Assembly: GCF_000720175.1 (NCBI RefSeq)
Contig: NZ_JOIX01000003.1
Coordinates: 124,001 to 188,000, forward strand
Origin: Streptomyces sp. NRRL S-337
Lineage (GTDB): Bacteria > Actinomycetota > Actinomycetes > Streptomycetales > Streptomycetaceae
Direction of reading: 5' to 3'
DNA: 64,000 nucleotides
The position numbers and the translations under genes are program-made. This document shows positions 48,525 through 57,371 of the stretch, one piece after another. How positions within the stretch are numbered: the stretch's first letter is position 1; every line of letters begins with the position of its first letter. The notes beneath the pieces were generated by a model that was given only the letters and a program-made list of their open reading frames with translations, was not told the origin of the DNA and did not search any database.

Positions 48525-49856
48525 ATGACCGTTGACCCGCCGACGCGCCGCGCCGGGCGGTACCGATGGATCGTCCTCGGCATCGCCACCTTCACCCAGG
48601 CCGCCTCCGCCTTCTTCGTGCAGGGCATCGGGGCGATGGGCATCGACCTGCAACGGGATCTGCACCTGAGTACGGCCCAGTTGGGCCTGCTGCTCTCCGC
48701 GGCCCAACTACTGCCGCTGGTCGGGCTGTTGGTGGCAGGAGAACTGCTGGACCGCTACAACGAGCGCTGGGTCGTCGGGATCGGCGGCTGCGTGGTGGCC
48801 GCGGGCCTGCTCGTGGGGAGTGCGGCACCGGGATATCTGTCCCTGCTCCTCGTATTGCTGGTGGTCGGCGCGGGCTACAGCACCGTTCAGCCCGGCGGGA
48901 GCAAATCGGTGGCGTCCTGGTTCGACGCGTCCCGGCGAGGGCTCGCGATGGGCATCCGGCAGGCCGGGCTGCCGCTGGGGGCGGCGTTGGCCTCGGCCGT
49001 ACTGCCCCTCCTCGCCGCCGCTGCCGGCTGGCGAGCCACACTCGTGGCCGGTGGCCTGGTCGCCCTGCTGGGAGCCGGCGTTTTCATGGGCTTCTACCGG
49101 CGGCCGCCCACCCGAGCCACCCCGCCGGAAGAAGGCCCGTCGGCTTCTCGCAGCCCGTCGGCCCCGCCCGGGTTGTCTTCCTCGGTCAGGGCGCAGCTGG
49201 GTGCTCGGCTGCGGATGCTGCGCGAACCGGCCATGGTGCGGATCATGCTCTCCGGAGCGAGCCTGATTTCGGTGCAGACGGGCGTGGGAATCCTGACCGT
49301 GCTGCATCTCCACGAGCGGGCGTCCGTGGGGGCCGGCGCGGCGGCCCTCGTCCTGGTGGCCGCCCAGGCGGCGGGCGCGGTCGGACGGATCGTCCTCGCG
49401 TGGGGCAGCGACCGGCGGAGGTCCGGGTCCGGACGTCGCCTCTCTGGTCGATGCGTCTCTGGTCGACGCGTCTCCGGTCGTTACGTCTCCGTCATGACCT
49501 GCATGGTCGCCGTGATCGCGGGACTGGCCTTGCTGATGACGCCCGTGGGGAGCTCACCCGTGGCGGCCTGCGCGGTGTTCGTCTGGCTCGGGTTCTTCGG
49601 TCTCGGCTGGTACGGCCCGTGGGTCGCCTACGTCACCGAATCAGCCCCGCCGGACAAGACGGGCTTCGCTCTCGGCCTGGCCATGTCCGTCAACCAGGTC
49701 GCCATCGTGGTGATGCCACCCACCCTCGGTCTGCTCAAGGACGGCACGGGCAGCTTCACGCCGGTCTGGGGGCTGCTCGCCCTGCTGACCGCTGTCGCCC
49801 TGATGCTCACGGCCCGCGGTGAACGTCGGGCGGCGGGGCAGTCCGAGAAGCCGTAG
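48525..49856 (+). CDS. MFS transporter (443 aa)
   Basis: Twelve hydrophobic segments expected; the first starts at YRWIVLGIATFTQAASAFF (residues about 13-31), the loop 2-3 has LLDRYNERWV and the middle loop is long and Ser/Pro-rich. ATG 48525 was preferred over GTG 48420, which adds a proline/histidine-rich low-complexity leader. A 15-bp tandem repeat adds an XSGRX repeat in the loop between spans 8 and 9. Substrate unknown. Confidence 0.85.
   Translation: MTVDPPTRRAGRYRWIVLGIATFTQAASAFFVQGIGAMGIDLQRDLHLSTAQLGLLLSAAQLLPLVGLLVAGELLDRYNERWVVGIGGCVVAAGLLVGSAAPGYLSLLLVLLVVGAGYSTVQPGGSKSVASWFDASRRGLAMGIRQAGLPLGAALASAVLPLLAAAAGWRATLVAGGLVALLGAGVFMGFYRRPPTRATPPEEGPSASRSPSAPPGLSSSVRAQLGARLRMLREPAMVRIMLSGASLISVQTGVGILTVLHLHERASVGAGAAALVLVAAQAAGAVGRIVLAWGSDRRRSGSGRRLSGRCVSGRRVSGRYVSVMTCMVAVIAGLALLMTPVGSSPVAACAVFVWLGFFGLGWYGPWVAYVTESAPPDKTGFALGLAMSVNQVAIVVMPPTLGLLKDGTGSFTPVWGLLALLTAVALMLTARGERRAAGQSEKP
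49439..49493 (+). repeat. 15-bp tandem repeat inside the MFS gene
   Basis: Three units and part of a fourth with the core CGTCTCTGGTCGACG (49454-49468), the next CGTCTCCGGTCGTTA (49469-49483). They keep the frame and encode repeated SGR pentapeptides in a cytoplasmic loop. Confidence 0.75.
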
Positions 49857-49952
49857 CGGTCGATGTGCTCCTGCGGTGGGCGGAACCACGGGAAATGACG
49901 CACGCCGTCGTACCCGGCCGGAGTCTCCCCGCTCCGGCCGGGAGACCGCGCT

Positions 49953-50114
49953 TCACCGTTTCGGTGCTCGCTTCGGCTTCTTGCCGCGTACCGACGGCTG
50001 ATCCGCGTTCACTTCCTCGGCGCTTCGGTCGCGCTCGTCCTTGGGCGGCTGCCGTTTCAGGGCCTGGCCCGTCTCGTCCTGGTGTGCCTGCCGTTGTTTG
50101 CGCTTCTCGGCCAT
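49953..50114 (-). CDS. Small basic hydrophilic protein (53 aa)
   Basis: Start ATG 50114 with GGAG about 10 nt upstream. Lys/Arg/Gln/Glu-rich (begins MAEKRKQRQAHQDETGQ, ends GKKPKRAPKR), disordered, with no hydrophobic core. Codon third positions are GC-rich and the style matches small hypothetical proteins seen in Streptomyces. Function unknown. Confidence 0.5.
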   Translation of the reverse strand: MAEKRKQRQAHQDETGQALKRQPPKDERDRSAEEVNADQPSVRGKKPKRAPKR

Positions 50115-50439
50115 GCTGACTGACTCCTGAGGTGCGACGACGAGCCGGAATGTGGTCTCCACCACCGCTGTCCATCACCGCATGCCGCATGTGGACGGGC
50201 AACTCGGTGACCGCCATTCCGACCACCGTTCCGGCTTCGCCGTGTGCGCGGCCCATGCGGCGCCATGGTTGTGCCGCGCCTTGCCGGGCAGCCGCCTGAA
50301 AGCCCGGCGGATCGCTGATGCCTTGACGGACCGGTCACGTTCCGGCCCGTACGCGCAGGACGAACGGGAGATCACACCTGACGAGCCCCGACGAGCCTGA
50401 CGAACCCCGACGAGCCTGATGAGGAGAGGGAGACCACCT
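50115..50439. other. Intergenic region before the SDR gene
   Basis: Apart from a short ORF that I do not support, the 325 nt hold only a 19-bp tandem repeat (50382-50419) and the ribosome site of the next gene. Confidence 0.4.
50382..50419 (+). repeat. Two-copy 19-bp tandem repeat
   Basis: CGAGCCCCGACGAGCCTGA (50382-50400) is followed directly by the same 19 bases with one change (50401-50419). It ends just before the GGAGAGGGAG ribosome site of the SDR gene. Confidence 0.7.
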
Positions 50440-51339
50440 GTGACGACCACTTCGGCAAGCACGTCCGTCACCACTTCAGCAAGCACCGCCACGACCAGCT
50501 CGGCAAGCCCGTCCGACACGTCCCGCCACCTGGCCTCCCTTCCTCTCCTGAGGGGGCAGAAGGCGCTGGTCACCGGTGCCAACTCCGGGATCGGCAGGGC
50601 GACCGCCGTTGCGCTGGGGCGGGTGGGGGCCGATGTCGTGGTCAATTACGTCGCCGGCCGCGAAGCCGCCGAAGAGGTCGTCCGGGAGATCGAGGGCTTC
50701 GGGGTGCGGGCGTATGCGCATGAGGCGGACGTGTCCCAGGAGGACCAGGTCGGCGCGATGTTCGCGCGCATGGCCGAGGAGTTCGGCACCATCGACGTCC
50801 TCGTGGCCAACGCCGGGCTGCAGCGGGACGCGCCCAGCACCGACATGACCCTCGACCAGTGGAAGAAGGTTCTCGACGTCAATCTCGCCGGAGAGTTCCT
50901 GTGTGCCCGTGAGGCGGCCAGGGAATTCCGGCGCCGCGGGGTGGTCCCGGAGGTCTCCGCCTCCGCGGGGAAGATCATTTGCATGAGCTCGGTCCACCAG
51001 GTCATCCCCTGGTCGGGCCATGTGAACTACGCGGCTTCCAAGGGCGGCGTACTGATGATGATGGCGACCCTGGCCCAGGAGCTCGCACCCCATCGGATCA
51101 GGGTCAATGCGGTGGCCCCGGGAGCCATCCGCACGCCCATCAACCGCAGCGCCTGGGAAACTCCCGAGGCCGAGGAGGAACTGCTGCGCCTGATTCCCTA
51201 CCGGCGGGTCGGTGACCCCGAGGACATCGCCAACGCCGTCGCCGTACTCGCCTCCGACCTCATGGATTACGTCGTCGGCAGCACCCTGTACGTGGACGGC
51301 GGGATGACACTCTTCCCTGGCTTCGCCACGGGGGGATGA
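50440..51339 (+). CDS. Short-chain dehydrogenase, glucose-1-dehydrogenase type (299 aa)
   Basis: Classical SDR: cofactor motif TGANSGIG (residues about 47-54), NAG at about 124-126, and catalytic SS...YxxxK (CMSSVHQV with YAASKGG, about 180-205). The first 35 residues are Ser/Thr-rich and are not part of the fold. GTG 50440 follows GGAGAGGGAG; an upstream ATG at 50419 is possible. NAD(P)H-dependent oxidation or reduction of a sugar or alcohol; the exact substrate cannot be read. Confidence 0.9.
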   Translation: MTTTSASTSVTTSASTATTSSASPSDTSRHLASLPLLRGQKALVTGANSGIGRATAVALGRVGADVVVNYVAGREAAEEVVREIEGFGVRAYAHEADVSQEDQVGAMFARMAEEFGTIDVLVANAGLQRDAPSTDMTLDQWKKVLDVNLAGEFLCAREAAREFRRRGVVPEVSASAGKIICMSSVHQVIPWSGHVNYAASKGGVLMMMATLAQELAPHRIRVNAVAPGAIRTPINRSAWETPEAEEELLRLIPYRRVGDPEDIANAVAVLASDLMDYVVGSTLYVDGGMTLFPGFATGG

Positions 51340-51402
51340 CCGGGCGACGGACCACGGGCCGCCTTTGCCGCAGGGAGACTCACGGTGCGCGCGGTGGTGG
51401 TA

Positions 51403-51717
51403 TCACCACGGCAGCCGCTCATCGTTGATCATCCAGTCGTCGCCCAGCTCCTGCCGCAGAGCTGTGAGTGCCGCGTCCGACTGCTGGTCGAAGAGCTCCC
51501 GTTCTTCGTCGGACCACGGGGACGGGCCGGCCGGGTCCTTCCAGTCCAGGGAGGACTGGAACCACTCGCACAGCCGCGTGAGTTCGGTGCGGGTGGCCGA
51601 GCTGATCGGCAACCGTTGCAGATCGGTGGGGTAGCCGTACGGGTTCTTGAGCTCGTGGGGCCACAGCGGGGTGTGCGGGACGCCCGCTTCGAAGAAGAAA
51701 CGCAGGTGCTTGGACAT
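51403..51717 (-). CDS. Conserved hypothetical protein (104 aa)
   Basis: Start ATG 51717; the product begins MSKHLRFFFEAGVPHTPLW and ends QELGDDWMINDERLPW. Trp- and Glu-rich, soluble, acidic. It looks like a small conserved actinobacterial protein, but no function is known. It lies beside the MarR gene on the same strand. Confidence 0.65.
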   Translation of the reverse strand: MSKHLRFFFEAGVPHTPLWPHELKNPYGYPTDLQRLPISSATRTELTRLCEWFQSSLDWKDPAGPSPWSDEERELFDQQSDAALTALRQELGDDWMINDERLPW

Positions 51718-51776
51718 GCTGCAGCCTCTCACGACGGATGAGAGGACCCTCCCTGGTTTTGTCGCCCGGGGACCGG

Positions 51777-52211
51777 TCAGTCCGGGCGTACGGAGTCGAG
51801 GAGCGTGGCGCAGCGGCCGAGCAGGGCCACCAGCGTTGCCCGCTCCTCGTCCGTGAACTCCGCGGCCAGTGCGCGCTCGACGCGGATGGCGCGTGCGTCG
51901 GCGTCGTTCATCACTGCCCGGCCCTGGTCGGTGAGCCGGGTTTCCAGGACGTTCCGGTGCCACTCGTGCGGGGTGCGCTCGATGAGGCCGCGCTCCTGGA
52001 GGTTCTTGAGCACCGTGTTCATGGTCGGCGGCGTCACCCCGCAGGACCGCGCCAGTGCGGCCGCGGAGATCCCGGGCTTCTCGGACAGGAAGAGCAGGGC
52101 CGCGTACTGCGGAACCGTCAGACCGGCCGGCTTGAGCGCCGCGTGCTTGGCGCCCTGGAGCGCCCGCTCGGCGAGCTTGATGGAGGATCCGAGGCGCTCG
52201 GAAGCGGGCAT
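51777..52211 (-). CDS. MarR-family regulator (144 aa)
   Basis: Winged helix of the MarR type (LTVPQYAALLFLSEKPG, then LARSCGVTPPTMNTVLKNLQERGLIER and the HRNVLETRLTDQGR wing). Start ATG 52211 was chosen for the GGAG at 52225-52222; ATG 52220 would place the ribosome site too close. MarR proteins repress neighbouring genes until a phenolic or similar ligand binds. Its divergent neighbour is the secreted propeller protein, and palindromes lie between. Confidence 0.85.
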   Translation of the reverse strand: MPASERLGSSIKLAERALQGAKHAALKPAGLTVPQYAALLFLSEKPGISAAALARSCGVTPPTMNTVLKNLQERGLIERTPHEWHRNVLETRLTDQGRAVMNDADARAIRVERALAAEFTDEERATLVALLGRCATLLDSVRPD

Positions 52212-52273
52212 GGACGTCATCTCCGCATCGTAATGGCTGTGCCGAGGGGGAGACTCCACCGGCGGAGGAGGGT

Positions 52274-52342
52274 CTACATGTGAGTGAGGACCTACATGTC
52301 TATACGAACCTTGACGGGCATTAGAGTTCTAACCTAGGTTCG
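52274..52342 (+). promoter_or_regulatory. Promoter with MarR-type operator between MarR and secreted protein
   Basis: TTGACG (52311-52316) and TAGGTT (52335-52340) with an 18-nt spacer form a good promoter for the downstream gene. A perfect TTAGA-GT-TCTAA palindrome (52321-52332) sits between them, and CGAACCT/AGGTTCG (52305-52311 and 52336-52342) flank it. Two CTACATGT copies at 52274 and 52292 are 18 bp apart. Confidence 0.55.
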
Positions 52343-52442
52343 TGTCTATCGCCGGTGGGGGCCCCGCGGTTCCCGGTCCGCGCGTGCTCCGGTTCCTGAC
52401 TTCTCGGACCGGATCTCTGTCTGCTACCGAGAGGCGCTCACG

Positions 52443-53510
52443 TTGTCCCGAGAGGCATCCACCTTCTTGTCCCGCACCAACCGGCGCCGGCGCCATGTGC
52501 TGGGCGTGGCGGCTCTGGCCCTGACGGCCGCTTCCGCCTCCGTCACCGTCGCCGCCACGGCCCAGGCGCACGTGCCCGCCTCGCCCCCGGCCGCCGCCCA
52601 GCAGGGCGCCCATGCGCGGGTCTTGGCCGCCTACGACCTGCCGGGTGACCGCGTCTACCCCGAGGGCATCGCTGCCGACCCGGTGAGCGGCGACCTCTAC
52701 GTCGGCTCGTACGCGACCGGCGCCGTGTACAAGGCGACGCCCGGTCACCGCACCGCCGAAATGTTCCTGCCGGCCGGTACCGACGGACGTCATACCGCCA
52801 ACGGCCTCAAGGCCGACCGTGCCGGTCATCTCTGGGTGACCGATTCGACGGCCGGTGTCGCGGTGTATGACCTGCGGAGCCGCGCGCTCGTCGCGCGGTT
52901 CGACGTCACGGGGTCGGCCAAGTCCTTCGTCAACGACCTCGCGATCACTCCCGACGGGACCGCATATCTGACGGACAGCTACCGGTCCGTGCTCTACCGG
53001 GTCACACCGCGGCAACTGGCAGCGGCCGCGGCGCACGGCGGACGGGCCGAGCTGACCACCGCGTACGACCTGACCGATGCGCTCGGCCCGCGCCCGGCGG
53101 ACGCCGTCAGCCTGAACGGCATCGCGGCCGATCGCTCAGGCCGCTATCTGCTGACCGTCGACATGACTGCCGGGACGCTGTACCGCGTCGATCTGCGCTC
53201 CGGGGCGGTGCGCCGGGTCGCGCTGCACGGCGGGGACGTCCTGCACGGCGACGGTCTGGAGCTGCGCGGCAATACGTTGTGGGTCGTCCACAACGTCACC
53301 AACACGATCAGCCGCTGGCACGTCTCCGACGACGGCGCGTCGGCGCGCCTGGAGCGCAAGGTCACCGACGAGGCGCTGCAGATCCCGACCACCATGGTGC
53401 GCAGCCACGGGCGCACGCTCGTCGTGCGGTCCCAGTTCGACAAGGGCGGCCCCATGGGTCCGGGAACGCCGCAGATACCGTTCACCGTGGCGACGGTGAA
53501 CGGTATCTGA
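52443..53510 (+). CDS. Secreted SMP-30-like beta-propeller protein (355 aa)
   Basis: An export signal with a basic start (NRRRRHVLG), a hydrophobic Ala/Leu/Val stretch and a likely cut after AQA near residue 42. The mature part repeats propeller-type strands such as YPEGIAADPVSGDLYVGSY, ANGLKADRAGHLWVTD, NDLAITPDGTAYLTD and LNGIAADRSGRYLLTVD, as in SMP-30/gluconolactonase-type proteins. TTG start at 52443 with GAGAGGCG upstream. Extracellular; possible lactonase or binding role. Probably repressed by the divergent MarR protein. Confidence 0.82.
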   Translation: MSREASTFLSRTNRRRRHVLGVAALALTAASASVTVAATAQAHVPASPPAAAQQGAHARVLAAYDLPGDRVYPEGIAADPVSGDLYVGSYATGAVYKATPGHRTAEMFLPAGTDGRHTANGLKADRAGHLWVTDSTAGVAVYDLRSRALVARFDVTGSAKSFVNDLAITPDGTAYLTDSYRSVLYRVTPRQLAAAAAHGGRAELTTAYDLTDALGPRPADAVSLNGIAADRSGRYLLTVDMTAGTLYRVDLRSGAVRRVALHGGDVLHGDGLELRGNTLWVVHNVTNTISRWHVSDDGASARLERKVTDEALQIPTTMVRSHGRTLVVRSQFDKGGPMGPGTPQIPFTVATVNGI

Positions 53511-53527
53511 GGCGGAAGCCTGAGGTG

Positions 53528-53555
53528 GGCGCCGGCCGAGCCTGCGGCTGGCGCC
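53528..53555. terminator. Hairpin between convergent genes
   Basis: GGCGCCGGCCG pairs with GCGGCTGGCGCC across a short loop, between the propeller gene (+) and the lipoprotein gene (-). Confidence 0.55.
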
Positions 53556-53566
53556 GTGCCGGGGGC

Positions 53567-54148
53567 TCAGGGGTGCCAGATCTCCTTGATGCTGTTGATC
53601 TGGCCCTCGGAGTCCAGGGTGATGTCGTAGATGTTCCCGGAGCAGGTGTAGGGCGGCTTCACGGCGCTCTGGTTCGTCATGCAGTCGCCGGCGTGCGTCC
53701 ACAGCTGGCCGACCGGAACCGACTTCGTGCGGCCGGACCCGGTGGCCAGTTCCGCCTTGACGTCCTCGGCGAAGAGGTAGTACTTGGCCTTGCCCTGACC
53801 GTGGTAGATCCAGTCGTTGGGCGTGCAGAACGGCTTGGCGTCCTTGGCGGACAGCGAGCCCTTCGACGGGGGAACGGCGGGCTCGACCATCTTGTGCCCG
53901 GCCGGCAGCTTCGGCGGCGCCCCGCAGTCGCCGGGGCCGTCGGCCTGGTCCGAGGCCTTGTCGCTCGGGGCCGGCTTCTTCGACGGCTGGGCGGAGGCGC
54001 TGGAGCCGCCGGAGCCGCTGGAGCCGCCGGAACTGCTGGAGCCGGCGCTGTCGCCGTGGGGATCGTCCTCCGGGCCGCAGGCGGTGAGGCCGACGCCGAG
54101 CGTGGCGACGAGCGCAAGCGTGCCGATGAGTCGTTGAGTTGGCTTCAT
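53567..54148 (-). CDS. Secreted lipoprotein (193 aa)
   Basis: Signal peptide with lipobox LTAC (cysteine at residue 24) after a hydrophobic ALVATLGVGL stretch, followed by a Ser/Gly linker (about residues 33-55) and a folded C-terminal domain with four cysteines that could form two disulfides (CGAPPKL, FCTPND, GDCMTN, YTCSG). Anchored to the outer face of the membrane. Unknown function. It ends before a hairpin; ATG 54148. Confidence 0.85.
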   Translation of the reverse strand: MKPTQRLIGTLALVATLGVGLTACGPEDDPHGDSAGSSSSGGSSGSGGSSASAQPSKKPAPSDKASDQADGPGDCGAPPKLPAGHKMVEPAVPPSKGSLSAKDAKPFCTPNDWIYHGQGKAKYYLFAEDVKAELATGSGRTKSVPVGQLWTHAGDCMTNQSAVKPPYTCSGNIYDITLDSEGQINSIKEIWHP

Positions 54149-54301
54149 CCCGAAAGTCCCCCGTGATGCGCAGAATGACGTGATCATGATTGATCGGGAG
54201 AGTTCTACACCAGGGAGCAGTTCGAGAGCCAATCGCGGGGGCGGCGGCTGCCGGAACCCGCGCTGTTTCTCCGGCACTTCGACGATCACCAGGGTCCCGT
54301 G

Positions 54302-54339
54302 GCTGCCCGGGCGCCCGGCGTGCCGGGCGCCGGGGCAGC
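54302..54339 (-). terminator. Strong hairpin terminator of the minus-strand NRPS operon
   Basis: An 18-bp stem (GCTGCCCGGGCGCCCGGC and its partner, one mismatch) with a tiny loop, starting 12 nt beyond the stop codon at 54351 in the direction of transcription. Confidence 0.7.
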
Positions 54340-54350
54340 AGGGGAAGGCC

Positions 54351-57300
54351 TCATGCTCGGCTGGGGTTCCGGTCCGGGGACGGGGTGATCATCGCGGCGA
54401 GGACGGAACGGAGGTCTTCGCCGGGTAGCGGGCGCAGGGGGCGCGCCAGGCGGTCGGAGTGGTAGTGCCAGTGGTGGTTGAGGTCCGGGTGGATGTCGTC
54501 GGATTCCACGAAGTCGACGGTGGCGCCGAGGAGTTGGGAAAGCTCGGCGCCGAGGTCGTGCCAGGTGACATGGCCGCTGATGGCGTTGGCCACGCCGTGT
54601 ACGGGAGCGTCCAGGCAGGACACCACCGCTCGGGCCAGCGCCGCGGCGTGCACCCAGGCAGCGCCGTACCAGGCGTGACCGCCGGCGCCCGGGCGGGGCA
54701 CGGCCAGCGGCCGGCCCTCGCGGATGGCCTGGTAGAGGACTCCCGTGGCGCCCCAGCGCAGCTGGTCGCGGAGCCGGTCGTGCGGGCCCCAGACCAGCGG
54801 GGAACGGACCGCGCTCGCGCCGCCCCGCCCCGCGGTGCCGGCCGCCCGGAGCAGCCGCGCCTCACAGTCGAGCTTCGCCCGGCCGTAGGGGCTGAGCGGT
54901 TCGTACGAGGGGGACTCCTCGGCCACCTGGCCGCCGTCGGGATGCCCGTACGCGTCCACGCTGCTGACGAAGACGAACGGGCCCCGCGACCAGGCGTCCA
55001 CCATGGCGTCCATCGCCGCCACATCCACCTCGGGACGGGTGAAGGTGCAGGCCGCGTGGATGATGGCGTCCGCGTCCTGAACGGCCTTGCGCAGCCCGTC
55101 GAGGTCGGTGAGGTCGCCCTCGACGACCTCCACGCCGTCCGCCGCGACCAGGTGCGCGGATTCGGGACGGGCCAGGGCCAGTACGGGGCGCCCCTGGGCG
55201 GCGAGTTCCTGCACCAGGAAGCTGCCGACGCCGCCGGTGGCGCCGGTGACCAGTACGGCGCCGTTCCGCGCCCGGCCCGCCCGCGGTGCCGGCTGTCCGG
55301 CCGGCGCTGTCCGGCCCGTGCCGCCGGTCCGCCCCGGGCGGGTGGACGCTCGGAGGGATGCGGCGGCGCGTTCCGCCGCCCGTGCGTCGAGGAGGGCGGA
55401 GACCGCGCGGGGAGTGCGGGCCTGCATGATGTCCAGGCCGGTCAGGGGCAGGGTCAGCGCGCGACGCAAGCGTTCGGCGAGCTGTACGGCGACGAGCGAG
55501 TGACCACCGAGGGCGAAGAAGTCGTCGTCCGGGGCCGGCGTTCGGCCCAGGAGTGCCGCGAAGCCCTCGCGTACGGCGTCGGCGTGCGGCCCCTCGGGTG
55601 CGGGCGGCGAGGGGAGGCCGGGCAGATGCGCCGGGTCCACCGTGCCGTCGGCGGCGCGGGGGAGAACGTCGAGCAGGGTGACGGCGGCCGGGACGAGGCC
55701 GGGCGCCAGGCGCTCCCGCAGGTGGGCGCGCAGCTCGGCGGGCGACGGGCCGCCGATCTCCCGCAGGACCGCGTAGGCGAGCAGCGGGCCACCGGCAGGG
55801 GAGACCACCGTGGCGTCGGAGACGTCGGGGTGGCAGCGCAGGAGCCGCTCGGCCGGGTGCGCATCGCTGCCCTGCAATGCGTCGAGGCCGGAAGGGAGTT
55901 GACCGCCGGCACCCTTGGCAAGGTGAGAGAGCGGCAGGTCGTCCGTGGCGGCCGCGAGTGCGGTGAGGACGGCCGCGTAGGTTGCGCCGAAGGCGGTGGC
56001 TGCCTCCTCGTCCAGTGCGGCGCGGCGGTACTGGACCAGGGCGGCCGGCCGATCGGTGTCCACCAGGCCGAAGGAGAGGTCGAACTTGGCCTCGCCCACG
56101 CCGACCTCGACGTACTCCGCGTCCGTCCCGGGCAGGCGCAGCGTCGTCGGGGTGCCGAGGACGTCCGCGGTCACCCGCACCAGGGACGTGCCGTCCGCAC
56201 CGCGGGCGGCGGCACCGATCCGGTCCACGATGCGGTCGAACGGCACGTCGGCGTGCTGCTGGGCATCGAGCAGGGCGGCACGCACCCGCGTCAGCAGCGT
56301 GCTGAAGGACGGCTCGCCGGAGGTGTCGACGCGCAACGGGAGCGTATTGACGCACAGCCCGACCAGTCCGCGCATGGCCGTTCCCCGGCGGTGCGTACCG
56401 GCGATGCCGATCACGAGGTCGTCCTGCCCCGTACAGCGGTGCAGGGTGGCGAAGGCGGCGGTGAGCGCCACGGTGAACGGCGTGGCGTGGTGCCGCCGGC
56501 CCAGCTCGCGCAGGGCGGCCGGTACCTCCGGGTCGAGCGGTGTGGTGTGTGACCCGGTGGGCCGGGCGGTGAGGTCGGTGGGCGGGTGAGCGGGGCCGGG
56601 GAGTCGTGGGGGAGCGGCGCCTTCGAGGAGGGCGTGCCAGTGGCGCAGCCCCTCGTCGAGGCCGTCGGCCGCGGCTCGGTGTTCGTGCCGGGCGAAGTCG
56701 GCGTACTGGGGCGGTGGGGCCTGCGGCTGTGGCTTCGACAGTGGCAGTGACGAGGGCTGTGCGGGGTCGGACCCGGGGGCCGGAGCGGAGGCTTCACGAG
56801 GACGGACGGCGGTCTCGTACAGTGCGGCGAGTTCCTCCGCCACGATCTCCAGGGACGGCCCGTCGAGCGAGATGTGATGGAACGTCAGAAGCGCGGTGTG
56901 GTCCTGGGCGCCGTGTCGCAGGACGAGTGCGCGGGGCACGGTCCCCGCGGCGAGGTCGAACGGGCGGCGGGCCTCCGCCGCCAGCAGCGGTGGGGCGTCC
57001 GCCGGGTCGGCCGGGACCACCGGCACCGCGAACGACTCGGGTGCCGGCAGCACCTCCTGGCACGGCTCGCCGTCCCGCTGTACGTAACGGGTGCGCAGGA
57101 TCTCGTGCCGGCGGACGAGCTCGGTCAGCGCGGAGGCCAGCGCGTCGACGTCGAGCGGGCCGCGCAGCCGGGTGGCGAACGGCACGCTGTACGAGGCGCC
57201 GTCGTGACCGAGCCGGTCCATCAGCCACATGCGGTGCTGGGCGCGGGAGAGCGGTGCCGGGCCGCGGTCGGCGGAATCGGGGCGGGCGGTGGGCCGGGCC

Positions 57301-57371
57301 GCGGCGCGTTCCCGGGCCCGGCGCAGCAGCTCCTCCTGGAAGGAGGGGGCGGCGGGGCGGTCAGTGGCCAT
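54351..57371 (-). CDS. NRPS with C domain, A-domain remnant, carrier domain and C-terminal reductase-like SDR (1006 aa)
   Basis: Start ATG 57371 overlaps the upstream gene by 11 nt. Residues about 25-460 are a condensation domain (LSRAQHRMW, HHISLDG at about 164). Residues about 490-600 resemble only the small C-terminal subdomain of an A domain: HPAERLLRCHPDVSDATVV and LRAHLRERLAPGLVP, but the A10 lysine position reads GTVD instead of GKVD, and the ATP and substrate parts (A1-A7) are missing. A carrier domain follows (FFALGGHSL, about 618-626). From about 700 an extended short-chain dehydrogenase: VLVTGATGGVGSF, FVFVSSVDAYG, YGRAKLD. So it can bind and condense but not load its own amino acid. 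The SDR domain could release the peptide reductively or tailor it. Confidence 0.9.
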   Translation of the reverse strand: MATDRPAAPSFQEELLRRARERAAARPTARPDSADRGPAPLSRAQHRMWLMDRLGHDGASYSVPFATRLRGPLDVDALASALTELVRRHEILRTRYVQRDGEPCQEVLPAPESFAVPVVPADPADAPPLLAAEARRPFDLAAGTVPRALVLRHGAQDHTALLTFHHISLDGPSLEIVAEELAALYETAVRPREASAPAPGSDPAQPSSLPLSKPQPQAPPPQYADFARHEHRAAADGLDEGLRHWHALLEGAAPPRLPGPAHPPTDLTARPTGSHTTPLDPEVPAALRELGRRHHATPFTVALTAAFATLHRCTGQDDLVIGIAGTHRRGTAMRGLVGLCVNTLPLRVDTSGEPSFSTLLTRVRAALLDAQQHADVPFDRIVDRIGAAARGADGTSLVRVTADVLGTPTTLRLPGTDAEYVEVGVGEAKFDLSFGLVDTDRPAALVQYRRAALDEEAATAFGATYAAVLTALAAATDDLPLSHLAKGAGGQLPSGLDALQGSDAHPAERLLRCHPDVSDATVVSPAGGPLLAYAVLREIGGPSPAELRAHLRERLAPGLVPAAVTLLDVLPRAADGTVDPAHLPGLPSPPAPEGPHADAVREGFAALLGRTPAPDDDFFALGGHSLVAVQLAERLRRALTLPLTGLDIMQARTPRAVSALLDARAAERAAASLRASTRPGRTGGTGRTAPAGQPAPRAGRARNGAVLVTGATGGVGSFLVQELAAQGRPVLALARPESAHLVAADGVEVVEGDLTDLDGLRKAVQDADAIIHAACTFTRPEVDVAAMDAMVDAWSRGPFVFVSSVDAYGHPDGGQVAEESPSYEPLSPYGRAKLDCEARLLRAAGTAGRGGASAVRSPLVWGPHDRLRDQLRWGATGVLYQAIREGRPLAVPRPGAGGHAWYGAAWVHAAALARAVVSCLDAPVHGVANAISGHVTWHDLGAELSQLLGATVDFVESDDIHPDLNHHWHYHSDRLARPLRPLPGEDLRSVLAAMITPSPDRNPSRA

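Noticed and set aside
50152..50400. 82-codon ORF before the SDR gene
   Set aside because: No ribosome site, mixed composition and no family similarity.
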